A stretch of 41,539 bases of DNA from contig JAUVAS010000015.1 in assembly GCA_030591585.1 (NCBI GenBank), positions 1 to 41,539 of the forward strand, given 5' to 3'. Position numbers and translations under genes: made by a program. Of this stretch, positions 25,204 through 33,190 are shown one piece after another. Under the pieces are notes generated by a model that saw only the letters and a program-made list of their open reading frames with translations, had not been told where the DNA came from and did no database searches. Every line of letters starts with the position of its first letter. Position 1 is the stretch's first letter. The DNA comes from Flavobacterium sp. (lineage in GTDB: Bacteria > Bacteroidota > Bacteroidia > Flavobacteriales > Flavobacteriaceae).

Positions 25204-26802
25204 ATGCAGTATAAGTTTATATATTTAATCTTAATATTCTTCATTTTTTTAGGTTCAAACTCTTTTAGCCAAAGTAAAAAAGAAAAAATCGATATCGATA
25301 AAACTTTTTTAGAATTAAAAGTGTCAAAAAACGATTCCGTAAAAGCTATAAAGTTAATAGCGTTATACAAACAATCCATAAGACAAGGAGCGGTTAATAA
25401 AGAAGTTATAGAGGAAGCATTATTAGTTTCAGAAATGATTTATTATTTCGATGGGATTGCAAAAAGTTATAATAGAATGGGTATTACCGCTCGCTATGAT
25501 AACGATTACACAAAGTCTGTTAATTACCACAAACGTGCTCTTACCTATTATGAAAAAAGTGCCGATACCCTTTCAAAAATTAAATGCCTTAATAGTTTAG
25601 GGGTTACTTACCGAAAACTTAATCTTGAAAAAGAAGCCTTTGCTCATTATTTTCAAGCGCTTAATCTTTCTGAAAAAATTGATAGTAAAAAGAGTATTGC
25701 TATTGCTTTAAACGGAATTGGAAATGTATTTATGAATACCGAAGAATATGATAAAGCATTAAGATATTTTAAGAAGGGTGTTAACGTAGAGGTAAAAAGT
25801 CAAAATGAGAGGGGCCAAGAATATGGCTTTGCAAATATTGGCGAAGTATATTTAAATAAAAAGCAATACGATTCGGCTAGTTATTATTTTAATAAATCTT
25901 TAGACTTAGCAAAGAAAAATCCTAGAAAAGAAGGAATTGCAATTAAATATAATTTATTAGGATTATTATATCAAAAAGAAGGTGATTATATTAAATCAAC
26001 AGAAAATTATAAAAAGGCCATACCACAATTAGTTAAACACAACAGCTTACGATATCTAAGCAATACTCTTACAAACATTGGTGTTAACCAAATTCACACT
26101 AAAAATTACAGCGAGGCTTTAGGCAATATAGAACAAGGCTTACAAACAGCACTTACTATAAAATCTAAAGAAAATATAATGTTAGGTTTTAAAGCTTTAA
26201 CAGAATATTATACACAAACAAACAATTATAAAAAGGCATTAGAATCTCATAAAAAGGCTACAAAATATCATGATAGCATTGTAAATGCATCTTCTAAAGA
26301 AAGTATTATAAGCACCCAAATAGAATACGAAACACAAAAGAAAGATGAACAACTTAAGAAATTAGCAAAAGAGAATGAACAGAGAACTCAAGAAGCAAAA
26401 ACAAATTCAAAATTACTTTTTTGGGGTTCTATATTTAGTCTTTTACTAATCGTTACTTTAGTGTTTTCAATTTATTTACTTCGGAAAAACAAAAAATTAG
26501 AATTAGAATATCAAAATTCAGAATTGCAGAAGTACATTCTTCAGATCAATAAGTTAGAAGACCTTGTTAGCAATAATGCAAATATCTCCCAAAAACTAAA
26601 TTCAATTAAAATTAAGGACTACGAGCTTTCTAAAAGAGAAACAGAAGTCCTTGAATTAATTACCAATGGCTTTAGTAATGATGAAATTTCTGAAAAAATG
26701 TATATTTCAAAAAACACCGTAAAAACACACATAAAAAACATCTACTCCAAACTAGATGTAAAGAATAGAATACAAGCCATGAAAAAAATAAATGGCAACT
26801 AG
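25204..26802 (+). CDS. Membrane-anchored TPR regulator with C-terminal LuxR-type HTH
   Basis: The 532-residue protein has four parts. A signal sequence or anchor (residues 1-23, FIYLILIFFIFLGSNSFSQ) leads into 7-9 tetratricopeptide repeats (about 50-380; examples YDNDYTKSVNYHKRALTYYE and TEEYDKALRYFKKGV). A transmembrane helix lies at about 403-425 (WGSIFSLLLIVTLVFSIYLL). A short coiled coil then leads to a LuxR/GerE helix-turn-helix (475-531; LSKRETEVLELITNGFSNDE, then ISKNTVKTHIKNIYSKL). It reads as a one-component sensor with periplasmic TPRs and a cytoplasmic DNA-binding end. Such proteins are common and little studied in Flavobacteriaceae. I use the ATG at 25204; the upstream TTG lies in the promoter. 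The gene directly precedes the exported-protein cluster. Confidence 0.9.
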   Translation: MQYKFIYLILIFFIFLGSNSFSQSKKEKIDIDKTFLELKVSKNDSVKAIKLIALYKQSIRQGAVNKEVIEEALLVSEMIYYFDGIAKSYNRMGITARYDNDYTKSVNYHKRALTYYEKSADTLSKIKCLNSLGVTYRKLNLEKEAFAHYFQALNLSEKIDSKKSIAIALNGIGNVFMNTEEYDKALRYFKKGVNVEVKSQNERGQEYGFANIGEVYLNKKQYDSASYYFNKSLDLAKKNPRKEGIAIKYNLLGLLYQKEGDYIKSTENYKKAIPQLVKHNSLRYLSNTLTNIGVNQIHTKNYSEALGNIEQGLQTALTIKSKENIMLGFKALTEYYTQTNNYKKALESHKKATKYHDSIVNASSKESIISTQIEYETQKKDEQLKKLAKENEQRTQEAKTNSKLLFWGSIFSLLLIVTLVFSIYLLRKNKKLELEYQNSELQKYILQINKLEDLVSNNANISQKLNSIKIKDYELSKRETEVLELITNGFSNDEISEKMYISKNTVKTHIKNIYSKLDVKNRIQAMKKINGN

Positions 26803-26825
26803 AATACTTCCAAAATCCTAAAACC

Positions 26826-26866
26826 AACACATTAGTAACTAAATTCACCCTAAAGGGTGATGTGTT
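26826..26866 (+). terminator. Nested hairpin, probable terminator
   Basis: An outer stem AACACAT/ATGTGTT (26826-26832, 26860-26866) holds an inner stem CACCC/GGGTG (26846-26850, 26855-26859) that stacks directly on its 3' arm, leaving a 13-base bulge on the 5' side. TTTT and then CTTTTT follow. It lies 24 bases after the TPR-LuxR stop and before the next promoter. Confidence 0.55.
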
Positions 26867-26905
26867 TTCATACTTTTTGATGAATTAAAACCCTAGCCAC
26901 TTAAG

Positions 26906-26913
26906 TAATTTTG
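26906..26913 (+). promoter_or_regulatory. -7 element of the exported-protein cluster
   Basis: TAATTTTG matches TAnnTTTG; the leader to the ATG at 26941 is about 22 bases. The TTG at 26911, in frame with the gene, is part of this box. Confidence 0.5.
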
Positions 26914-26940
26914 TGTTCTAAATTAATTAAATCATTCACT

Positions 26941-28179
26941 ATGAAATTAACATTCAAATTATTTATTCTAATTGGGCTTTTAACTTTTTCTCAAAATAGT
27001 AATGCTCAATTTTTTAAAAAGTTGGCTGATAAAGCTGAAAGGAAAATAGAACAAGAGGCTGAAAATAGAGCTGAAAAACGCATAAATGACAAAATTGATA
27101 AAGGATTTGATGGAATTGAAGATGAAATAGATGGTAAAAACAAGGATGAGTCTACTAAAAAATCTGATAAAACTTCTAATGAAGAGGCATCAGAAAATCA
27201 AACAAAAAAGCCTACGGTTGTCTGGAGCAAATTTGATTTTATTCCTGGAGATACCGTGATTTTTGAAGACATGCCAAGTAATGATGAAGAAAATGGTGAA
27301 TTCCCAAGCCGGTGGGATTTAGTAAAAGGAAGTGCAGAAATTGCCGAAGTAGATGGGGAGCTTGTTATAATGTTTATAGATGGAGGTAGTATAATCCCTT
27401 ATTTAAAAAACTCTGATGAAGATTATTTACCCGAAATTTTCACAATAGAATTTGATGTTTGGTTTGAAAAAAGAACAAGTACTGCTAACAGATATTTCAT
27501 TTCTTTCAAGGACAAAAAGAATCAACATAGAACATCCAATTTTAACGAAACCCTAGTAGTTTATCCAAATGGTTTAGAATTTTTAAATACAGATAAAAGA
27601 TATCCAGGTACAGAAGCTAATAGTTGGTCTGAAGAGCCAACAGGACAATGGAGGCATATTTCTATTGCATATACCAAAGGAAAATTTAAAGCTTATATGG
27701 ATGATACACGCATAATTAATATACCCCATTTAGAAAAAAATCCTTGGGGACTCACTATTAATGGAATAAACGACAAAATGTACCTTAAAAACATTCGCAT
27801 TGCCAAAGGTGGTGTAAAATACTATGATCGTGTTCTCTCTGAAGGAAAAATTATTGTAAACGGTATAAAATTCGATATAAACAAAGCAACATTAAAGCCT
27901 GAAAGTATGGGGCCTATTAATAAAATTTACCAGTTAATGGAGAAAAATCCTGAACTAAACTTTAGTGTTGAAGGACATACCGACAGTGACGGTGGTGATG
28001 AAACAAATATAACTTTATCCAAAGCAAGAGGGAAATCAGTAATGGAAAAATTAATTTCTATGGGTATTTCAGAAAACAGACTTAAATCAGATGGCTTTGG
28101 AGAAAGCAAACCAATAGATAACAATACCTCGCCAGAAGGAAAAGCAAATAATAGAAGAGTTGAATTTGTAAAATTTTAA
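26941..28179 (+). CDS. OmpA-family protein with LamG-like middle domain
   Basis: The 412-residue protein has a signal peptide (1-23, ending SNAQ). A short charged coiled-coil segment follows (ADKAERKIEQEAENRAEKRI). The middle, about 90-285, is a concanavalin/LamG-like beta sandwich (FTIEFDVWFEKR, then GQWRHISIAYTKGKFKAYMD). The C-terminal 110 residues are an OmpA-like peptidoglycan-binding domain (FDINKATLKPES, then FSVEGHTDSDGGDETN, LSKARGKSVMEKL, NNRRVEFVKF). It probably sits in the periplasm or outer membrane, held to the cell wall. The start is the ATG at 26941, because the TTG 10 codons upstream lies in the -7 box. It opens a run of six co-directional exported proteins. Confidence 0.88.
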   Translation: MKLTFKLFILIGLLTFSQNSNAQFFKKLADKAERKIEQEAENRAEKRINDKIDKGFDGIEDEIDGKNKDESTKKSDKTSNEEASENQTKKPTVVWSKFDFIPGDTVIFEDMPSNDEENGEFPSRWDLVKGSAEIAEVDGELVIMFIDGGSIIPYLKNSDEDYLPEIFTIEFDVWFEKRTSTANRYFISFKDKKNQHRTSNFNETLVVYPNGLEFLNTDKRYPGTEANSWSEEPTGQWRHISIAYTKGKFKAYMDDTRIINIPHLEKNPWGLTINGINDKMYLKNIRIAKGGVKYYDRVLSEGKIIVNGIKFDINKATLKPESMGPINKIYQLMEKNPELNFSVEGHTDSDGGDETNITLSKARGKSVMEKLISMGISENRLKSDGFGESKPIDNNTSPEGKANNRRVEFVKF

Positions 28180-28198
28180 AAACATAAAAATAAATATC

Positions 28199-29044
28199 AT
28201 GAAAAAAATAAGCATCATATTTTCTTTAGCAATTGTTTTAGTAAGCTGTAGTGGAACCACTCAAAACACATTAAAACGTTACGAAGTAAAATCTGGAATT
28301 GTAGAATATACAACTACTATTTCAGGCAAAGTTTTAGGCAGTAAAGTTTCAGGAAGTGGAACAGAAAATTTATTCTTCAAAAATTGGGGAGCAATAGAAT
28401 TAAAAGAAGAGCAATCTACCCAAACTACTACCACCAAAATGTTTGGAAAAACAAGTACAGATAAGACATCTACTCACGTTATAAACAAATTGGACAATGG
28501 AGAAAGCTACTTAGCAGATTTTGATAAAAAAATAATTTATGCAAACAGAGATCTAATGATGGATATGTTTAAACAAACTAATACTAATGCAGGGAATACT
28601 GGTAAAAACATGCTTGAATCTGTAGGCGGTAAAAAAATAGGAACTGAAAGTTTTTTAGGTTATGATTGTGATGTTTGGGATATAAACGGAGCTAAGCAAT
28701 GGATGTATAAGGGTGTAATTCTTAAACTAGATATTACAGTTTTTGGTATAAAAACAGTAACAGAAGCAACAAGCGCAAAATTTGATATTTCTGTAGCTGA
28801 TTCAAATTTTGAATTGCCAGACTTTCCAATACAAAAAGAAGAAGGGTTTATGAATAATCAAGAATTTGAAGATGAAATGGATGCTACAAACGAAGATCTG
28901 CAAGCCCTAAGTAAACTAAGCTTTGAAGAATGGAAAAAATTAGCAACAGAAGATGATCCTGAAATGCAAGCAATGAGCGATAAAGAATTACGAGAAACTT
29001 ACGGTATGATTCAGAAAATGCTGAAAATGAGAAATTCAAATTAA
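28199..29044 (+). CDS. Lipoprotein of unknown function (KVKSG-IEY type, copy 1)
   Basis: The 281-residue precursor has lipobox LVSC (Cys17). The mature part begins with YEVKSGIVEYTTT and later shows LFFKNWGAIELKEEQ, a threonine-rich stretch, SFLGYDCDVWDING and WMYKGVILKLD. The C-terminal quarter is acidic and helical (EFEDEMDATNEDLQALSKLS). Order and spacing of these blocks match the protein at 30287, so the two are distant paralogues. I do not recognise a named family; the layout recalls DUF4412-like lipoproteins. The gap from the OmpA gene is 19 bases, consistent with cotranscription. Confidence 0.8.
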   Translation: MKKISIIFSLAIVLVSCSGTTQNTLKRYEVKSGIVEYTTTISGKVLGSKVSGSGTENLFFKNWGAIELKEEQSTQTTTTKMFGKTSTDKTSTHVINKLDNGESYLADFDKKIIYANRDLMMDMFKQTNTNAGNTGKNMLESVGGKKIGTESFLGYDCDVWDINGAKQWMYKGVILKLDITVFGIKTVTEATSAKFDISVADSNFELPDFPIQKEEGFMNNQEFEDEMDATNEDLQALSKLSFEEWKKLATEDDPEMQAMSDKELRETYGMIQKMLKMRNSN

Positions 29045-29067
29045 TCGTAAAACCAATTACAATTATT

Positions 29068-29715
29068 ATGAAAAAATATTCAATCTTGATTTGTCTTTTA
29101 TTTTTAACATTAACCGTTAAATCACAAGAAAATGGCAACATTCTTGAAAATGTTGAAAAGGAAGTAAAAGGAAATCAATTGGCAGAAGAAGCTATTGAAT
29201 CAAATAAAGAAGCATTTAAAGCTTCGGCAGCATTGATAGACTTTTATACTAAATATGATAATGAAGCTATCTCTGGCGAAGTTGATCAAGATGATTTTGA
29301 TAAAATGCTAAAAGAAATGAATTGGACAACTTCAGAAGAGACTAATGGAGGTTTAACAAAAGAAGATGCTTTTAAATTTATTAATGCCTATATAAGATCT
29401 GATAAAGGTGAAACATTACAAATTGATGAACAAAAAAAAGAGGAAGTAGTTAATTTTCTAAATGATATTGAAAAGGGGAAAAGTGATGCCGAAGTTATAT
29501 TTAACGAAGCTACTACAGATGACAAACTCCAACAGATGATGCTTGATGCAAGAAACGAACTGTATGATGCAGGCATTAGAGAAAATAGCACATGGTATAC
29601 CTATGACGAGTATAAAGCACTTATTAAAAAAGAGTATCCTAAAGCAAAAGAAGGGCAAATTAAAGCTGCTTACAATTATTTTCTAGATCAAATTAAAAAA
29701 GGAATGGGTCACTAG
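29068..29715 (+). CDS. Exported helical protein of unknown function
   Basis: The 215-residue protein has a signal peptide (MKKYSILICLLFLTLTVKSQ) and no lipobox cysteine, so it is periplasmic or secreted. The rest is almost all charged and helical (VEKEVKGNQLAEEAIESN, then TSEETNGGLTKEDAFKFINA), with 'TWYTYDEYKALIKKEYPKAK' near the end. It has no motif that I can name. It lies 23 bases after the previous lipoprotein gene and is probably in the same operon. Confidence 0.72.
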   Translation: MKKYSILICLLFLTLTVKSQENGNILENVEKEVKGNQLAEEAIESNKEAFKASAALIDFYTKYDNEAISGEVDQDDFDKMLKEMNWTTSEETNGGLTKEDAFKFINAYIRSDKGETLQIDEQKKEEVVNFLNDIEKGKSDAEVIFNEATTDDKLQQMMLDARNELYDAGIRENSTWYTYDEYKALIKKEYPKAKEGQIKAAYNYFLDQIKKGMGH

Positions 29716-29801
29716 AGGATTAAGGCTATATAATAAGTATCAAAATGTTTGATGATTCTATGACCACATAAATTTAAAAACACCTATTAACACAAAAACA
29801 A

Positions 29802-30278
29802 ATGAACTATTTTTTAAAGAGAACGATAATACTATTTCTTACTGGTTTAGTACTTGTTGCCTGCTCAAGTGATAAAAAAAGAAATGCCGATTTTTTACCT
29901 CCAATAAGTATTCAAATTCCAAACGAAATTAAGGGGGAAACAGAACTGGTTAAAGTTATTAACTCTTCAGAAAAAGCTATTAATGAACTCTCTGATAATA
30001 TAGAACAGCTTATTGTAGACAGCAAAGAAGTTCTAGATAAGAAAGAAGAAGAACGTAGCTTGATGGATAATTTAAAAGTAGGAAAGCTTTTGGTAGAATT
30101 TGTTTCAAACAGTAGCGAGTTAGGAAAACTTATAGATGATTTTGATAATTATAAAAAAGAACAAGAAGTACAAGGATTGGTAAATGACACCCAGCTAAAA
30201 GCACTTGAAAAAATTGGAGATTCATTTGAAAAAAGAATGCAACAAATCAATAAGAAGTATGAACATTATTACAATTGA
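29802..30278 (+). CDS. Small helical lipoprotein of unknown function
   Basis: The 158-residue precursor has a lipobox LVAC (Cys21). The mature part is mostly a long helical, coiled-coil-like stretch (VINSSEKAINELSDNIEQL, then KEVLDKKEEERSLMDNLKVG) that ends in QINKKYEHYYN. No family is recognised. The gap from the gene before is 86 bases; I see no -7 box or terminator there. Its stop is 8 bases before the ATG of the next gene. Confidence 0.72.
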   Translation: MNYFLKRTIILFLTGLVLVACSSDKKRNADFLPPISIQIPNEIKGETELVKVINSSEKAINELSDNIEQLIVDSKEVLDKKEEERSLMDNLKVGKLLVEFVSNSSELGKLIDDFDNYKKEQEVQGLVNDTQLKALEKIGDSFEKRMQQINKKYEHYYN

Positions 30279-30286
30279 TTAGTGTC

Positions 30287-31399
30287 ATGAGAAAAACACT
30301 AATTCTTCTCATTTGTTTTTGTAGCTCTTTTATACAATCACAAGACTTTAAACCCTATAAAGTAAAATCGGGGAAAATAGAATATGAAAAGCTGAAATAT
30401 TCAACACGTTCAGTCTATAAGTATAAAAATGGAGTTGAAACAGGTTCAAGTGAACAAATACCGTATGTAGAAGAACAAGTTATTTACTACTGGGATAATT
30501 TTGGAGATATCGCCTTTGAAGAAAGGTATAAAATTTCAGCTTTTGGAGGAAAAATACTTCCTGAGAAAGTAAAAATTTCTGAACGCTTTTGGGTTGATGA
30601 GCATCGTTATTATTTTAATGTTGAAGAAAATAAAGTTAGTGATGATCCGTATTATTTAAGAATAAAATGCAGAGAGCAATTTCAATATTACCAAATAATG
30701 GATTCTTGGATTGAAACTCTATACATGGGTGCTGAAGCTGTAGAAGAAAAAGAATTATTAGGCAAAAAGGCACGCTATTATAGAATAGATAACTATCACG
30801 ATATATATGCTTGGAAAGGGCTGATTTTAAAAGATGAAAGTTTTTCTACAAGTGGCTCAAATGGTCCTAGATTCAATATTAAAAGGGCAAAAGTTGCTGT
30901 TGAAATTGATACTATTTTAAAAATTAATGATACTATTTTTAATCCCATTTGGCTAAAAAGAGAAAAGTTGTATCAATCTTTAGATGGAAATAAAATAAAT
31001 GAATTATTAGATGCGCGTCAAGATTTATTTATTCAGGCAGATAATGTTAAAGGTCTAGAAATTAATAAAAATGACATCCTGCTTTTTGTTACCACCAATT
31101 ATCGTTTAGGAAAATTACAAGTGCTAGAAATTAATGATAAAAACAAATTAACCATAAAATTTAAATGGTATAATTTCGATAACTCTGTTGGAAGTAATAG
31201 AGATTATTTCAGTATAAATAACAACTCTTTAGTTGATCTTGATACTGTAACTACAAAAGAGGAAGTGTCTAAAGAAATAGATTTTAAATGGGAAAACAGA
31301 GAGTCACAAACAATTAACCCTCAAAATAATATTGGAATATATTTAATAAAAGCAAGTAGAACATCAAGTTTTAAGTTACAACCCTACGTGAGAAATTAA
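30287..31399 (+). CDS. Exported protein of unknown function (KVKSG-IEY type, copy 2)
   Basis: The 370-residue protein has a signal peptide ending near SSFIQSQ. The mature start YKVKSGKIEYEKLKYSTRS corresponds to the start of the 28199 protein. YYWDNFGDIAFEERYKIS and ELLGKKARYYRID, then DIYAWKGLILKDE, match the other shared blocks. A C-terminal extension of about 170 residues has no counterpart there and contains an SH3-like or beta-rich segment (IFIQADNVKGLEIN-like). The frame is open to a TTG at 30275 that overlaps the preceding stop; the ATG at 30287 gives a proper signal peptide and is preferred. Function unknown. Confidence 0.78.
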   Translation: MRKTLILLICFCSSFIQSQDFKPYKVKSGKIEYEKLKYSTRSVYKYKNGVETGSSEQIPYVEEQVIYYWDNFGDIAFEERYKISAFGGKILPEKVKISERFWVDEHRYYFNVEENKVSDDPYYLRIKCREQFQYYQIMDSWIETLYMGAEAVEEKELLGKKARYYRIDNYHDIYAWKGLILKDESFSTSGSNGPRFNIKRAKVAVEIDTILKINDTIFNPIWLKREKLYQSLDGNKINELLDARQDLFIQADNVKGLEINKNDILLFVTTNYRLGKLQVLEINDKNKLTIKFKWYNFDNSVGSNRDYFSINNNSLVDLDTVTTKEEVSKEIDFKWENRESQTINPQNNIGIYLIKASRTSSFKLQPYVRN

Positions 31400-31427
31400 T
31401 CACGTTTTATAACAAAATATAATAAAA

Positions 31428-32381
31428 ATGAAAAGAATAACTATACTAGCACTCCTATTGGTTACAATTACAGCAAACGCACAAGAAAAAAAAATAATTG
31501 GGAATTGGCAATTAACGACCGTTGTTGAAGATGGAAAAACACTTGATGGCTTTGAAACAGTATTTATTTTCTCAGAAAATGGAGTTTTAAATGCAGCCAG
31601 AAGTTCAACTTCAGAGCCTATGGAGGTTGGAACTTGGAAATACAATAAAAAGCAAAAAACAATTGTAATGACAAGTGTTATAGATAGAGATTTTAATGGA
31701 GAGGCTAAAGTTATAAAGGTTGACAGAAAAATACTTGTCTATAAAAAATCAGATGCAATTTTAAACTTCACAAAATTAGCAAAACTTGACTTACCTCCTA
31801 AAATTGAGCATGTAACTACTATAAAGCCAACACTTAATTTCACTTATGATGATCTTTTAAATGAAGAAGGTGATTTTTATTATGAAGAAGAAACTGCAAA
31901 ATTACCGTGGAAAATAAAAGAGGTACTAACCTTTTTGAAAGATTACAAAGACATTATTTATACAGCAACTAATTTTAGAGGTGATTTAGAACCAGATAGT
32001 TTTTTAGTGAGCTCAAGAATAAAATATAATGAAGAAGATCAAAATATTGATGTTAGAGAATATTCGTTTTTTCAAAATGATTATATTGATATGAGTGAAA
32101 ATCCAATTTCAATAAACGATTCAGAAAATTATCAAGAGTATTTATACTTCTTTCCAAAAGAAAAATTAGATACTTTTAAGGTTGTTGGTATAGAAATGAT
32201 AGAAATTCCTTTGGGAAATTTCGAATGTACCATAGTTGAAGGACTAGACATTCTTAGTAATAAAGTAAAGTACTGGATGATAAATGATAAGCCAGGTGTA
32301 TTTGCAAAAATAATTCGAGTAAAAGATGAAGATCCTCCTTTTGGATTTGCTAACATGTATCTGTTAAAAGAAATTAAATAA
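31428..32381 (+). CDS. Exported protein with lipocalin-like N-terminal domain
   Basis: The 317-residue protein has a signal peptide (MKRITILALLLVTITANAQ). The first 90 residues of the mature part resemble a lipocalin-like fold of the kind common in Bacteroidota (KIIGNWQLTTVVEDGKTLDG, then FSENGVL and GTWKYNKKQKTIV). The C-terminal part contains KVVGIEMIEIPLGNFECTIV and KYWMINDKPGVFAKIIRVKD, which recalls the W-x-KG block of the neighbouring paralogues and may be the same sort of domain. It ends with a strong terminator at 32406 and is probably the last gene of the cluster. Confidence 0.75.
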   Translation: MKRITILALLLVTITANAQEKKIIGNWQLTTVVEDGKTLDGFETVFIFSENGVLNAARSSTSEPMEVGTWKYNKKQKTIVMTSVIDRDFNGEAKVIKVDRKILVYKKSDAILNFTKLAKLDLPPKIEHVTTIKPTLNFTYDDLLNEEGDFYYEEETAKLPWKIKEVLTFLKDYKDIIYTATNFRGDLEPDSFLVSSRIKYNEEDQNIDVREYSFFQNDYIDMSENPISINDSENYQEYLYFFPKEKLDTFKVVGIEMIEIPLGNFECTIVEGLDILSNKVKYWMINDKPGVFAKIIRVKDEDPPFGFANMYLLKEIK

Positions 32382-32405
32382 TTAACTAAACTATATCTCA
32401 TGACT

Positions 32406-32435
32406 GAGGCTTGCAAATTAATTTTTGCAGGCTTC
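32406..32435 (+). terminator. Intrinsic terminator ending the exported-protein cluster
   Basis: A 12-bp stem with two G-U pairs (GAGGCTTGCAAA at 32406-32417, TTTGCAGGCTTC at 32424-32435) has a 6-base loop and is followed by AATTTTTT. It starts 25 bases after the last stop codon. Confidence 0.85.
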
Positions 32436-32477
32436 AATTTTTTATGATAACTAGTTAATAAACTTCGCTCAAGTCCA

Positions 32478-32507
32478 TTTGTTTCTTAGAATAAATAGAT
32501 ATTTTTG
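32478..32507 (+). promoter_or_regulatory. Promoter of yggS
   Basis: TTTG at 32478-32481, an 18-base spacer and TATTTTTG at 32500-32507 match both consensus boxes. The ATG is 8 bases after the -7 box, so the leader would be at most a few bases. Confidence 0.7.
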
Positions 32508-32514
32508 TAGAACT

Positions 32515-33189
32515 ATGACTATAGCAAAAAATCTCCATCATATAAAATCAAATCTTCCTGAAGAAGTAACCTTAGTAGCAGTTTCAAAAACCAAACCAGT
32601 TAGTGACATCACGGAAGCTTACGAAGCTGGGCATCGCCTATTTGGTGAAAATAGAATACAAGAAATGGTTGCCAAACATGAAGAAATGCCAAAAGACATT
32701 GAATGGCATATGATTGGTCATATCCAACGAAACAAAGTGAAGTATATGGCTTCATTTGTGAGTTTAATTCATGCGGTAGATAGTTTACGTTTGCTTAAAG
32801 AAATTAATAAACAAGCATTAAAAAACAATCGGGTGATTGATTGTTTACTTCAGATAAAAATAGCTTCAGAAGAAACTAAATTTGGTTTAACAGAAGTAGA
32901 AGTAACTGCACTATTAGCTTCAGAAGAGTTTAAAATCTTTCAGAATATTAAAATAATCGGACTTATGGGAATGGCAACTTTTACGAGTGACCAAGAACAA
33001 CTTCAGAAAGAATTCGGTTTGTTAAAAGACATCTTTGATAACCTTACGCTGAGTACAGAGAACAGTAGCCTTAAGACCCTGTCCATGGGAATGAGTGACG
33101 ACTACCCTATCGCTATTAAAAATGGAAGCACTATGATTCGCGTTGGAAGTTCAATTTTTGGTAAACGAGCTTGTAGCATAAATCTATAA
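32515..33189 (+). CDS. yggS: YggS/PROSC-family pyridoxal phosphate homeostasis protein
   Basis: The 224-residue protein binds PLP and helps keep the free vitamin B6 pool in balance; it has no known enzyme activity. The PLP lysine is K25 in TLVAVSKTKP. RLFGENRIQEM, EWHMIGHIQRNKVKY, then GLMGMATF, LSMGMSDDYPIAI and RVGSSIFGKR are the classic blocks. I use the ATG at 32515: the frame is open to a TTG at 32479 that coincides with the -33 box, and the residues encoded between are unlike the family. It is followed after 1 base by the exonuclease gene. Confidence 0.95.
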   Translation: MTIAKNLHHIKSNLPEEVTLVAVSKTKPVSDITEAYEAGHRLFGENRIQEMVAKHEEMPKDIEWHMIGHIQRNKVKYMASFVSLIHAVDSLRLLKEINKQALKNNRVIDCLLQIKIASEETKFGLTEVEVTALLASEEFKIFQNIKIIGLMGMATFTSDQEQLQKEFGLLKDIFDNLTLSTENSSLKTLSMGMSDDYPIAIKNGSTMIRVGSSIFGKRACSINL

Positions 33190-33190
33190 T

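Noticed and set aside
26941-32381. Antiphage defence island or secretion machine in the exported cluster
   Set aside because: No nuclease, ATPase, toxin or secretin-like domain is seen; all products look like envelope proteins.
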